In this document: piece by piece, positions 18,743-26,986 of the stretch | How the letters are laid out: every line of letters begins with the position of its first letter | Position numbering within the stretch: position 1 is the stretch's first letter | Assembly (NCBI RefSeq): GCF_012641435.1 | Contig: NZ_JABAIJ010000001.1 | Coordinates: 558,001 to 622,000, forward strand | Direction: 5' to 3' | Origin: Rhizobium sp. P38BS-XIX | Lineage (GTDB): Bacteria > Pseudomonadota > Alphaproteobacteria > Rhizobiales > Rhizobiaceae | Length of the DNA: 64,000 bases | Notes under the pieces: model-generated | Databases searched by the model: none | What the model was told of the DNA's origin: nothing | The model's input: the letters and a program-made list of their open reading frames with translations, nothing else | Translations under genes and position numbers: made by a program

Positions 18743-19888
18743 ATGATGACATTTCTCGATAAGATCTTGGGGCGCAAGCGCGTCCTCGTAAAGGAAAACG
18801 AACGTCTGCTCGCCCTGCACAAGGGTGTGATTCTCGATATTTTCGGACCGGGTCAGCACGTGTTGCCGAACCGCGATAAGAATCTCGACGTTTTCCGCTA
18901 TGACCTTGCCAATCCGGTTTTCGCATCGGTTTACGAGAAGGCGTTGTTCGAAAAGCTCCCGGCGGTTGCCGAGCGTCACCTGGCCGTGTTCCGCACAGGC
19001 GCCGGCGAGGTTGCCGTGATCGAGCGCGATGGCGCGATCTACACGGTCCTCGGTCCGAGCCAGAAGCTTGTCGTCTGGACGGAGACGGGACCGTGGGCGG
19101 AAACCCGCATCGATACCGTGCAGGACATCGCCGTCGAGCGGGCTCTGGCACGCCGTCTGAGCCTTGCGCGGAAGGTTGAATACCTGGTCAACCATGTTGT
19201 CCTTGAAGGTCAGGTGGGCTTGCTCTTCGTCGACGGTTCCTTTGCGCACACGCTCGAGCCGGGCGTGCACGCGTTCTGGAACATCGGCAAGGCGCTGCAG
19301 GTCAAGATCGTTGATCTGAAGCGTCAGTCGCTCGACGTTGCAGGGCAGGAACTCCTGACCAAGGATCGCGTGACGATCCGTGTCAACATCTCGGCGGACT
19401 ACCGCGTGGTCGATCCGGTCAAGGCTGTTGGCTCCGTCAAGGATTTCACGGATGCGCTTTATCGTGCATTGCAGCTGGCGTTTCGCCGGACGCTTGGCAC
19501 GATGACGCTGGACCAGATCCTAGAGCGCCGCGTCTCCATCAATGCCGAAGCCGCCGAAAAGGTGCGCGAGGACATGATGGCGATCGGTCTGGAGATCTCG
19601 GATATCGAACTGAAGGACGTTATCCTGCCGGGCGATATGCGTGAGATCCTGAACCAGGTCGTTGCAGCCGAAAAGCAGGCTGAAGCCAATGTCATCCGTC
19701 GCCGCGAGGAAACGAACGCAACACGTTCGCTGCTCAACACGGCCAAGGTCATGGCGGAGCATCCGGTCATGCTACGCCTGAAGGAACTTGAGGCGCTCGA
19801 GTCGATTGCGGCCAAGGTGGATAACCTGACGATCCACAACGGCACGAGCGGCCTGATGAACGATCTCGTCAAGCTTCGCGATATCTGA
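18743..19888 (+). CDS. Slipin (SPFH/band-7 domain) protein
   Basis: SPFH/band-7 scaffold protein of the slipin group, 381 residues. The band-7 core is roughly residues 185-320 (LLTKDRVTIRVNISADYRV, then TLDQILERRVSINAEAAEKV and the coiled-coil EKQAEANVIRRREETNATRS). Before it, a similar beta-rich motif ending L-x-P-x-(Q/H) seems to occur three times, at about residues 17-41, 88-112 and 153-179. No N-terminal membrane helix is obvious, so it may be peripheral or cytosolic. A clear AAGGAG precedes the ATG. It follows two tRNA-like RNAs. Comparative genomics of RNA-repair systems (Burroughs and Aravind, as I recall) proposed SPFH/band-7 proteins as scaffolds with a cognate tRNA-like RNA. No RtcB ligase is in the window. 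Confidence 0.88.
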   Translation: MMTFLDKILGRKRVLVKENERLLALHKGVILDIFGPGQHVLPNRDKNLDVFRYDLANPVFASVYEKALFEKLPAVAERHLAVFRTGAGEVAVIERDGAIYTVLGPSQKLVVWTETGPWAETRIDTVQDIAVERALARRLSLARKVEYLVNHVVLEGQVGLLFVDGSFAHTLEPGVHAFWNIGKALQVKIVDLKRQSLDVAGQELLTKDRVTIRVNISADYRVVDPVKAVGSVKDFTDALYRALQLAFRRTLGTMTLDQILERRVSINAEAAEKVREDMMAIGLEISDIELKDVILPGDMREILNQVVAAEKQAEANVIRRREETNATRSLLNTAKVMAEHPVMLRLKELEALESIAAKVDNLTIHNGTSGLMNDLVKLRDI

Positions 19889-19898
19889 TCGTGAAAAT

Positions 19899-19932
19899 GG
19901 GAGCCGCCCGGAAGTCCGGGCGGCTCCTTTTT
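19899..19932 (+). terminator. Intrinsic terminator after slipin gene
   Basis: Perfect 12-pair stem GGAGCCGCCCGG / CCGGGCGGCTCC with an AAGT loop and a following T5 run, 11 bases after the slipin stop. It lies between the convergent slipin and yjhX genes and marks the end of the tRNA-like/slipin unit. Confidence 0.93.
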
Positions 19933-19942
19933 GCTGTCGTAC

Positions 19943-20200
19943 TTATCTGTTGTCCAGCTGTGCTCTCACCAGCCGAAGACCCTTTTCGGTGATCCGGTAG
20001 GGATCCCCGTTGGAAGAGCGGATGGCTTTCAGCCGTTTGAGCTTGCGAAAGAGCTCGATGTCAAAGCCGGGATAGAGCCAGCCGTCCCGCGTGTAGCAAT
20101 TGACGGTGTCGATCTTCTTGTTGTCGGTGCGTTCGAGTTCGATGCGGCCGCCCTGTGCGAGCAGGTGCAGAATGCGCTGTTCGGCGCGTGAAATATCCAT
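19943..20200 (-). CDS. yjhX: YjhX family protein (UPF0386, putative toxin)
   Basis: Protein of 85 residues, near-complete match in length and pattern to E. coli YjhX: it opens MDISRAEQRILHLLAQGG, has VNCYTRDGW in the middle, and ends KAIRSSNGDPYRITEKGLRLVRAQLDNR-like, the last six residues being identical to the E. coli protein as I remember it. The fold looks like a small winged helix. In E. coli it has been described as a toxin paired with the acetyltransferase YjhQ. Here it converges on the slipin gene; a GNAT gene starts 296 bases upstream in the opposite direction. Toxicity in rhizobia is untested inference. Confidence 0.88.
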   Translation of the reverse strand: MDISRAEQRILHLLAQGGRIELERTDNKKIDTVNCYTRDGWLYPGFDIELFRKLKRLKAIRSSNGDPYRITEKGLRLVRAQLDNR

Positions 20201-20495
20201 TGTTGTCAGAATCCGTAAAGCGCCATAGGGCGCAACAAAACGATCCGAAACTTCCCTTAGGAAGTCGGGGCTTCGTTTTCTGGCCCGGCACGCAAGTGAC
20301 TTGCGGGCGGGCCTTTAACGGGGCTGACGAAAGGTGGACATCAAAACTCCATTGATAGGCCTGTGTAAAACAGGTTGTGTCCGGCCGTCAAGCTTCAACC
20401 CTGTTGATGGTAGGTGAAGCGCGAGACGGTGCTGCACGTGACCGCTGGAAAAAGCGGGTTTTCAATGCTTTACTGCTGGAAACGGCGAGGGCCTG

Positions 20496-21005
20496 ATGAT
20501 CCATATTCGCAATGCGCATGAGGGTGAAACCGAGGTATTGGCGAGTATAGGCTTGCGTTCCTGGCAGCAGGCCATGGGTGCGATTGGCGGCTCGGGAGAG
20601 CTCCTGGAGAGCGCCAGCGACGCCTTCCGAAATTTCACTCGCAATATGTGGCTGACGATCACCATCATCGAGCTGAATGCCGAAATCGTCGGTTGGGCGG
20701 CGCGCGAAGCGCTCGATGAAACCATCTCCGATTTCTGGATCGATCCCGCCTTCATCCGCCAGGGATTGGGCTCGGCGCTGCTGGCGCGGATCGAGCAGGA
20801 TGCGCGCGAACAGGGTCTCGAAAAAATATCGCTGCACACGCATGCTGGAAATGTCGACGCGATCGGGTTCTTCAAGGCCAACGGCTATGAGATTCACTGG
20901 CTGTCGATCGTCTATTCCCCAAAGCTCGACAGCGATGTGCCGACGGTCGGGCTCTCGAAAGCGTTGGTCGAAGACAGCGACGGCGCCTATGGCCCGGGCA
21001 TATAG
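20496..21005 (+). CDS. GNAT family N-acetyltransferase
   Basis: N-acetyltransferase of 169 residues. It starts MIHIRNAHEGETEVLASIGLRSW, has WIDPAFIRQGLGSALLARIE as strand beta4 and the acetyl-CoA loop (Q-G-L-G near residue 90), and NVDAIGFFKANGYE as the C-terminal motif. A GAGGG ribosome-binding site lies six bases before the ATG. It diverges from yjhX with about 295 bases between and precedes gatB. A YjhQ-like antitoxin role is conceivable because YjhQ is also a GNAT protein, but that is inference from position only. Confidence 0.85.
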   Translation: MIHIRNAHEGETEVLASIGLRSWQQAMGAIGGSGELLESASDAFRNFTRNMWLTITIIELNAEIVGWAAREALDETISDFWIDPAFIRQGLGSALLARIEQDAREQGLEKISLHTHAGNVDAIGFFKANGYEIHWLSIVYSPKLDSDVPTVGLSKALVEDSDGAYGPGI

Positions 21006-21092
21006 CATGCTGCCGGTGCCGAAAGCCTTGCGCCATCACGCCAATTGCTCTACCTCACAAAGTTCAGAAGAACAGCATTTCAAGAGCTTCCA

Positions 21093-22598
21093 ATGACCCT
21101 TGTCGACGTCCGTACGCCAGATCCGAAACGCTTCATTCCCGGTGCCACCGGTGATTGGGAAATCGTTATCGGCATGGAAGTCCATGCCCAGGTGTTGAGC
21201 AATTCCAAGCTCTTCTCCGGTGCCTCGACCGAGTTCGGCAAGCCGCAGAATTCCAACGTCTCGCTTGTCGATGCCGCCATGCCCGGCATGCTGCCCGTCA
21301 TCAACGAGGAATGCGTCAAGCAGGCCGTGCGCACCGGTCTCGGCCTCAAGGCGCAGATCAACAACCGCTCGATCTTCGACCGCAAGAACTATTTCTATCC
21401 CGACCTGCCGCAGGGCTATCAGATCTCGCAGTTCAAGGATCCGATCGTCGGCGAGGGCAAGATCGTCATATCCCTCGGCCCCGATCGTCAGGGTCAGTTC
21501 GAGGATATCGAGATCGGCATCGAGCGCCTGCATCTGGAACAGGACGCTGGCAAGTCGCTGCACGACCAGCATGCCACGATGTCCTATGTCGACCTCAACC
21601 GCTCCGGCGTTGCGCTGATGGAAATCGTCTCCAAGCCGGATATCCGCTCGTCGGACGAAGCGAAGGCCTACATGACAAAGCTGCGCTCGATCGTACGCTA
21701 CCTCGGCACCTGCGACGGCAACATGGACGAAGGCTCGATGCGCGCCGACGTCAACGTTTCCGTCCGTCGCCCGGGCGGCGAATTCGGCACGCGCTGCGAA
21801 ATCAAGAACGTCAACTCCATCCGCTTCATCGGCCAGGCGATCGAATACGAAGCGCGCCGTCAGATCGGTATTCTGGAAGACGGCGGCAAGATCGACCAGG
21901 AAACCCGCTTGTTCGATCCGAACAAGGGCGAAACGCGTTCGCTGCGTACCAAGGAAGATGCGCATGACTACCGCTATTTCCCCGATCCGGATCTGCTGCC
22001 GCTCGAGTTCGACGATGCCTTCGTCAAGGAGCTTGCCGCGCATCTGCCGGAACTGCCTGATGACAAGAAGGAGCGTTTCGTTCGCGAACTTGGCCTCTCG
22101 ATCTACGATGCTTCCGTGCTCGTCTCGGAAAAGGCGATTGCCGATTACTTCGAGGCCGTTGCCGCTGGTCGTGATGGCAAGATGGCTGCAAACTGGGTCA
22201 TCAACGACTTGCTGGGCGCTCTGAACAAATCGGGCAAAGATATTGAAGAGACTCCGGTTTCGCCCGCTCAGCTCGGCGCGATCATCGATCTCATCAAGGC
22301 CGAAACCATCTCCGGCAAGATCGCCAAGGATGTCTTCGAAATCGTGCTTAACGAGGGCGGCGACCCTGCTGAAATCGTTGAAACCCGCGGCATGAAGCAG
22401 GTGACCGATACCGGCGCGATCGAAAAGGCTGTCGACGAAATCATCGCCGCCAATCCGGATCAGGTCGCCAAGGTCAAGGCCAAGCCGACGCTTGCCGGCT
22501 GGTTCGTTGGCCAGGTGATGAAGTCGACGGGCGGCAAGGCCAACCCGCAGGCCGTTCAGGCGCTGGTCAAGGCCAAGCTCGGCATCGAAGAGGAATAG
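21093..22598 (+). CDS. gatB: Asp-tRNA(Asn)/Glu-tRNA(Gln) amidotransferase subunit B
   Basis: GatB binds the misacylated tRNA and phosphorylates the side-chain carboxylate before transamidation by ammonia from GatA. It has 501 residues. Recognised by [22 protein letters not shown], the [10 protein letters not shown] region, [49 protein letters not shown] core, and the C-terminal Yqey-like tail ([14 protein letters not shown]). ATG at 21093 matches the family start. It is split from gatC-gatA by the tRNA-like/slipin/yjhX/GNAT region. Confidence 0.97.
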   Translation: MTLVDVRTPDPKRFIPGATGDWEIVIGMEVHAQVLSNSKLFSGASTEFGKPQNSNVSLVDAAMPGMLPVINEECVKQAVRTGLGLKAQINNRSIFDRKNYFYPDLPQGYQISQFKDPIVGEGKIVISLGPDRQGQFEDIEIGIERLHLEQDAGKSLHDQHATMSYVDLNRSGVALMEIVSKPDIRSSDEAKAYMTKLRSIVRYLGTCDGNMDEGSMRADVNVSVRRPGGEFGTRCEIKNVNSIRFIGQAIEYEARRQIGILEDGGKIDQETRLFDPNKGETRSLRTKEDAHDYRYFPDPDLLPLEFDDAFVKELAAHLPELPDDKKERFVRELGLSIYDASVLVSEKAIADYFEAVAAGRDGKMAANWVINDLLGALNKSGKDIEETPVSPAQLGAIIDLIKAETISGKIAKDVFEIVLNEGGDPAEIVETRGMKQVTDTGAIEKAVDEIIAANPDQVAKVKAKPTLAGWFVGQVMKSTGGKANPQAVQALVKAKLGIEEE

Positions 22599-22601
22599 TC
22601 G

Positions 22602-23105
22602 GTGTTCTTCGTCCGCACCGCCAGCGAGCAGGACCTGGAAAAGGTCCGTGCTCTGCTCGGCGAAACCTGGCATGCAACCTACGACCGGATCTACGGTGTG
22701 GAGAAAGTCAACGAGCTGCACGCCTCCTGGCATTCGCCGGCAGCGCTCAAGGCGCGGCTGGCGAACAAGAACTCCGAATTCCTCGTGGCCGATGACGGCA
22801 GGACGATCGGCGGCATGGGTTATGCCGCCATGTCCACCGAGATGACGAAAACCGTCATGCTTCATATGCTCTATGTCAGCCCCAGCCATCAGCGAGAGGG
22901 TATCGGTCGCGATATCTTCGCCGAACTTGAGACCTGCTTCCCGGACGCTGAAATCATGCGTCTCGACGTCGACCCGCAGAACGAACCGGCGATTGCCTTC
23001 TATGCGGCTCATGGTTTCGTCGAGGTTGGCCGCTCTGACAATAGCGGCCAGGGGCAGTCGGGTTTGCCGACGCTGATATTCGAGAAGCCGCTGGCTACGC
23101 AGTAG
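22602..23105 (+). CDS. GNAT family N-acetyltransferase
   Basis: Acetyltransferase of 167 residues starting with GTG only three bases after the gatB stop, so it is surely cotranscribed. It begins FFVRTASEQDLEKVRALLGETWHATYD, has LYVSPSHQREGIGRDIFAELE as the acetyl-CoA motif near residue 95 and NEPAIAFYAAHGFVEVG near the C-terminus. This resembles RimI-like or YjaB-like small-molecule GNATs but no specific substrate can be given. Linkage to gatB is common in rhizobia by my recollection. Confidence 0.87.
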   Translation: MFFVRTASEQDLEKVRALLGETWHATYDRIYGVEKVNELHASWHSPAALKARLANKNSEFLVADDGRTIGGMGYAAMSTEMTKTVMLHMLYVSPSHQREGIGRDIFAELETCFPDAEIMRLDVDPQNEPAIAFYAAHGFVEVGRSDNSGQGQSGLPTLIFEKPLATQ

Positions 23106-23402
23106 CCGCTTTGAACTGCGTCGCTATGCGGCGTTGACCGGTCACAGACTCTCTCTTCAGTCTAATTTATCGTCTTATGACGCACACCGGATTTGACTGT
23201 CAGTTTTAAGAGCGCTTGCATTCTAAACGTTAGATCCGAACTGTGATGTACACATGCTGTAAAACAAATAGCGTCGTTAAAAATATATGGGCTGGTACCG
23301 CGGGTGCCAACGCAGAATTGGCGTAATCGATCTTATACGTTTTGCTCGTTTTCATGATTGCCTGTAAGTCCCTCTGCGGGACAAAGACCTAGGTACGAGA
23401 TA
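23106..23402. other. AT-richer intergenic region
   Basis: About 297 bases between two GNAT genes, visibly poorer in G and C than its neighbours (for example AAACAAATAGCGTCGTTAAAAATATATGG near 23260-23290). It probably contains the promoter of the downstream GNAT gene. No gene or clear repeat was seen. Confidence 0.5.
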
Positions 23403-23870
23403 TTGCCCTCACAAGAATTGCTTATCCGCGAAGCGAAGGAATCCGATCTTCCTTCCCTGATCGACCTTTTCGCTGCCGACGCCATGGGCGGTCACGGCGA
23501 TACGAATGATCCTTCCGCCTATCATGATTATCTGCGCGCCTTTCGCGTCATTGAGGCATCGTCCGACCAGACGCTCTATGCGGCTGAACTTGGCGGCGAG
23601 GTCGTGGGGACATTTCAAACGATGGCGACGACGTCGCTCACCGGCAAAGGATCGTCCGCGATGATCATCGAGGCCGTTCAGACGCGAGCCGAGATGCGCG
23701 GGCAGGGGATCGGGGCTGCGATGATCAATTTTTGCATCGAAGAGGCGAAAAGTCGCGGCATGCGGATGGTGCAGTTGACGTCCAACGCCGTTCGCAAGGA
23801 TGCGCACCGCTTCTATGAGAGATTAGGGTTCAAGCCCTCGCATCTGGGCTTCAAGATGATATTGAAATGA
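23403..23870 (+). CDS. GNAT family N-acetyltransferase
   Basis: Acetyltransferase of about 155 residues. It reads PSQELLIREAKESDLPSLIDLF, then QTRAEMRGQGIGAAMINFCIEEA as the acetyl-CoA motif and RKDAHRFYERLGFKPSHLGFKM at the C-terminus, which resembles aminoglycoside- or antibiotic-type single-domain GNATs. There is no ATG near the domain start; TTG at 23403 (after a GAG) gives a normal N-terminus, and another TTG at 23358 is in frame. Start confidence is low, domain confidence high. It has its own AT-richer upstream region. Confidence 0.8.
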   Translation: MPSQELLIREAKESDLPSLIDLFAADAMGGHGDTNDPSAYHDYLRAFRVIEASSDQTLYAAELGGEVVGTFQTMATTSLTGKGSSAMIIEAVQTRAEMRGQGIGAAMINFCIEEAKSRGMRMVQLTSNAVRKDAHRFYERLGFKPSHLGFKMILK

Positions 23871-23976
23871 GCCGGTTTGCCTGCTGGAATCACTGGACAA
23901 GCCGGTTCAGTGGCGGCATAAGCAAACTATCGAATTCTGGTATCGCTCGCCCCTCAGCGGGTATCGAGGAAAAGAC

Positions 23977-24375
23977 ATGTGGAATCTCATCGTACAGACC
24001 TTCACCTGGTGGAACAGCCAAACCATGGGCACGCGCTTTGCGACCTGGCGGTTTGGCAAGCGCGTCGGCGAGGATGAGTTCGGCAACGTCTATTACGAAG
24101 GCGGGATGTCTTCCTACGGTCTTCCGAAGCGCTGGGTGATTTACAAGGGTTATGCAGAAGCCTCTGCCATTCCCCCGGGCTGGCACGGCTGGATGCATCA
24201 CCGCACCGATGTTCCGCCGAGCAAGGATAATTACGTCGACAAGGAATGGCAGAAGCAGCACCGCGCCAACCTGACGGGTTCGCCGCAGGCCTATCGTCCG
24301 CCGGGCTCCCTGGCCGTTGCCGGCGAGCGTCCGCGCGTCACGGGCGACTACGACGCCTGGACCCCGGGCAGCTGA
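23977..24375 (+). CDS. NADH dehydrogenase (complex I) subunit NDUFA12-like
   Basis: Homologue of the mitochondrial complex I accessory subunit NDUFA12 (B17.2), 132 residues, present in alphaproteobacteria. Recognised by the start MWNLIVQTFTWWNSQTMGTR, then GEDEFGNVYYEG, KRWVIYKG and EASAIPPGWHGWMHH, and a tail rich in Pro/Gly (YRPPGSLAVAG). It is expected at the hydrophilic arm of complex I, facing the cytoplasm. It is followed by a DUF2155 gene, a conserved alphaproteobacterial pair. Confidence 0.95.
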   Translation: MWNLIVQTFTWWNSQTMGTRFATWRFGKRVGEDEFGNVYYEGGMSSYGLPKRWVIYKGYAEASAIPPGWHGWMHHRTDVPPSKDNYVDKEWQKQHRANLTGSPQAYRPPGSLAVAGERPRVTGDYDAWTPGS

Positions 24376-24477
24376 GCAAAAGGGCCGGCTCGTCCTTTGG
24401 CCACAATTGGCCTTTAGGCGCGACATATGCCGGCTTTAGCTCGGCGCCTTGACCGAGACCAAGCGGAGATGGCGGAT

Positions 24478-24924
24478 ATGACGTTTTTCACGCGGAGCGC
24501 TTCTTTGCGTGCGATGACGGGAGTGAGCATTGCTCTCTTTGTCGGCATCACGGCAGCCTCCGAAGCGAATGCTGCGCGTATTGCCAATCCCGTTGCCGTT
24601 TTCTCCGGTCTCGACAAGATAACCGGCCGCATTACGACCTTTGACGTCTATATCAACGAAACCGTGCAGTTTGGCGCTTTGCAGGTGACGCCGCGCGCCT
24701 GTTATTCGCGCGATGACACCGAACAGCAAAAAGTGGATGGTTTCGTCGAGGTCGACGAGATCACGCTCGACCGCCGCATTCGTCGCATCTTTACCGGCTG
24801 GATGTTCGCCGACAGCCCGGGCCTCAACGCCGTAGAGCACCCGATCTATGACGTCTGGCTGAAAGAGTGCAAACAGAAGTCCGACGTTCCGCCGCCGGAC
24901 GCCACTGGCGCCGGCGCGAAGTAA
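24478..24924 (+). CDS. DUF2155 domain protein, exported
   Basis: DUF2155 protein of about 148 residues, function unknown. A signal peptide is clear (ASLRAMTGVSIALFVGITAASEANA, cut near residue 27). The mature part starts RIANPVAVFSGLDKITGRITTFDVYINETVQFG and contains RACYSRD and CKQKSD cysteines that may form a disulfide in the periplasm. Start candidates are ATG at 24427, 24469 and 24478; GGAG at 24465-24468 fits 24478 best. In related genomes this gene usually lies directly next to aat; here two genes intervene. Confidence 0.9.
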   Translation: MTFFTRSASLRAMTGVSIALFVGITAASEANAARIANPVAVFSGLDKITGRITTFDVYINETVQFGALQVTPRACYSRDDTEQQKVDGFVEVDEITLDRRIRRIFTGWMFADSPGLNAVEHPIYDVWLKECKQKSDVPPPDATGAGAK

Positions 24925-24988
24925 TCGATTTCAATCCATAATCAACAGCATATACAGCCCGCAGAAGTCTTGCTCCTGCGGGCATCTT

Positions 24989-25621
24989 TTATCGTTGTGC
25001 CGGGGCAGCGGCGGCGCCGATGGCCTGCCGATCCGCTGCCGCCGCCAGGTCGAGGAGGACGCTCATGCCGTTCCTTGGCCTATGTCGCAGCGTGTCGCTT
25101 TGACCCGCACAGATGCTCAATCTGCCTGCGTCATGGAGTTTATCGAGCCGCGAGCGCGAGATCCCCAGTTCCGACGCGAGCAGCCGATCGAGGCGCAGGT
25201 TGACCGGGAGCTTCATTGCGATTTCGACATGCAGCACGGTCCAGTCTTCTGGCACGCACAACGCCTCCTTTTCGATGGTGGCATCCGGCGGCTCATCTAT
25301 GCGTTTGGCCTCTCGTTTCAGGCCGTCGAGGTCGAATTCCCGTTTGCGCACCCAATCTGGATCGCTGTGCTGCAACGCCTCCAGAGTTTGTGGATCGAAA
25401 TCGTGGATCGTCCGCCGCTCAAATAGCGTCCTGTTCCAGGTTTTATCGCAATCGATGCATTTGTAGACGAGCCAGGCATCGAGCTTTTTGCCATTGGCGT
25501 TGAGTCTGATTTTACCGCTCGATCTGAAGGGCTTGAAACGGCTGCAGCCGCTGCAGGCGATCCATGGCTGAGGCGGGATTTTGGGCGTAACGGTCCATCG
25601 GACCTGGAGAATATTGCACAT
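24989..25621 (-). CDS. DUF1062 domain protein
   Basis: DUF1062 protein of 210 residues, function unknown. The N-terminal part has two CxxC pairs, CSGCSRFKPFRSSGKIRLN and KCIDCDKTWNRTLFER, which would bind zinc. The middle is rich in Asp/Glu and the C-terminal part (LRLDRLLASELGISRSRLDKLHDAGRL) looks like an S4-type or helix-turn-helix RNA/DNA-binding segment. The ATG at 25621 was chosen because the family usually begins MCN-like; a longer frame exists. It converges on the DUF2155 gene and appears to be an accessory insertion. Confidence 0.85.
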   Translation of the reverse strand: MCNILQVRWTVTPKIPPQPWIACSGCSRFKPFRSSGKIRLNANGKKLDAWLVYKCIDCDKTWNRTLFERRTIHDFDPQTLEALQHSDPDWVRKREFDLDGLKREAKRIDEPPDATIEKEALCVPEDWTVLHVEIAMKLPVNLRLDRLLASELGISRSRLDKLHDAGRLSICAGQSDTLRHRPRNGMSVLLDLAAAADRQAIGAAAAPAQR

Positions 25622-25955
25622 ACCGTCTTGGTCTTCCGTCTGGAAGTCCACCAAGCAGGCGATGAGACAAGCCCGTCTGGGCGCGGTATGGCGATATTGC
25701 GGGACGGCTGAAGAGCTGAGACAGCAGTGGCTGCGCGGGCGCGTTTTGACAATGCCAAACCGGTCTCAGGCCATCACCCGATGGACATGATTGTGTACCG
25801 AGCGATTTCTACCGCGCTGATGCACAGGGTGATTTGGATGAGACCGGTATTTACGACGGCAAAGTGGAACCTCTATGCACCAACACTCTTCACATTGAGC
25901 GATAGCAGGGTGCAATCAGGATTTGAAGCCGTAAAATTCTGCAGGTCTGGATTGC
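25622..25955. other. Intergenic region between DUF1062 and DUF2167 genes
   Basis: About 334 bases. No start-to-stop gene is convincing. One plus-strand stretch at 25749-25904 stays open for 51 codons to a TAG with protein-like composition (reading ...FYRADAQGDLDETGIYDG...), but it has no ATG and a stop immediately upstream, so it may be a decayed gene fragment. The minus strand should carry the DUF1062 promoter. Confidence 0.4.
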
Positions 25956-26915
25956 TCAGGCGTCGTTGTTCTCCTTGCGGCGAAACAGGCCCAATACTTT
26001 GCGGCCAGCTGCAACAATGGCGACACCGATGAGGATGAGCCCCTTTTTCAGCGCGAGCAACGCGACGCCGAAACTCTTGAAGAAGCCGAGGACGACTGCC
26101 AGAAGTCCGAGCTTTGCGGCTACTTTCACGCCCGCACCGGCTGCAATCATCCCCGCCATGCTGTAGGCGGCAATCTTGTCGCCGTCGGCAAAGTCGGTGT
26201 AACGCTTGCCGCTATCATATTGAACGGTATTGATGACGTTGGGGATGGCTGCGTTGATATCCTGCAGCTGGTTCAGGCCCGCGATGAAGTCCAGCTCCGT
26301 CACGCCCTCTCGCCCCAGCACGCGGACAGAGTAGTTCAGCGTATGCTCGCCGTTCTGGTCCTTGCCGAAGATCAGGTCGCGCGCCCAGTGAAGGGCATGC
26401 GTCGCCTTGTCGTAGTGCGGCGGCTCGGCCCAGCCGACGAGCGTGATCGGCTCGTAACCCTGTTGCTCACGCTCAGGGTTGGCTTCCTTGATCGCATCCT
26501 GGATCTGCTTGAGCAGTTCATCGTAATTTGTGGACGCGGCGTCGTCGTCAGAGACGTGGCCGCTGGCATCGTAATCAATCACCGCGCCCCACGATTGCGC
26601 GTCCGTCGGCGGATATTTCGATGGGAAGATCATGCCAAGCGTCGTGCCCGCTGCGCTCTCCGGATTGCCCCAAAGCTGCACCAGCACTTTTTGCGTGTCG
26701 GCCGGGCTGAGATAATAGAACTGGTCGGAAATATTCAGCGTTGCGTTCGCTGCGGGAAGCTTGATCGACCCTTGCTGAAAATTCAGCTGATTCAATATCG
26801 TGCCGGCCGGTCCGGTGGGCGGCTCGGTTCCGAACATATCGTGAAAGGATTTGGCATCGGCCTGCGTTGCGGCTGCCCATACGGCGAGAACAAAGATTGC
26901 AAGATATTTTTTCAA
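25956..26915 (-). CDS. DUF2167 domain membrane protein, exported
   Basis: DUF2167 protein of about 319 residues. A TTG start at 26915 (after GAGG) gives a good signal peptide, LKKYLAIFVLAVWAAATQADA, cut near residue 21; longer frames lack one at the N-terminus. The periplasmic body has ANATLNISDQFYYLSPADTQKVL and LVGWAEPPHYDKATHALHWARDL. Near the C-terminus two hydrophobic segments (AAKLGLLAVVLGFFKSFG and KGLILIGVAIVAAG) are followed by RKVLGLFRRKE. Family function is unknown. It lies 71 bases after aat on the same strand. Confidence 0.87.
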   Translation of the reverse strand: MKKYLAIFVLAVWAAATQADAKSFHDMFGTEPPTGPAGTILNQLNFQQGSIKLPAANATLNISDQFYYLSPADTQKVLVQLWGNPESAAGTTLGMIFPSKYPPTDAQSWGAVIDYDASGHVSDDDAASTNYDELLKQIQDAIKEANPEREQQGYEPITLVGWAEPPHYDKATHALHWARDLIFGKDQNGEHTLNYSVRVLGREGVTELDFIAGLNQLQDINAAIPNVINTVQYDSGKRYTDFADGDKIAAYSMAGMIAAGAGVKVAAKLGLLAVVLGFFKSFGVALLALKKGLILIGVAIVAAGRKVLGLFRRKENNDA

Positions 26916-26986
26916 GATACTACCCTCGGCTGTTGTGGCGAACCTAGGGCATTCACGACTGTAATCAATGCGCTCGGGCGAAAATT

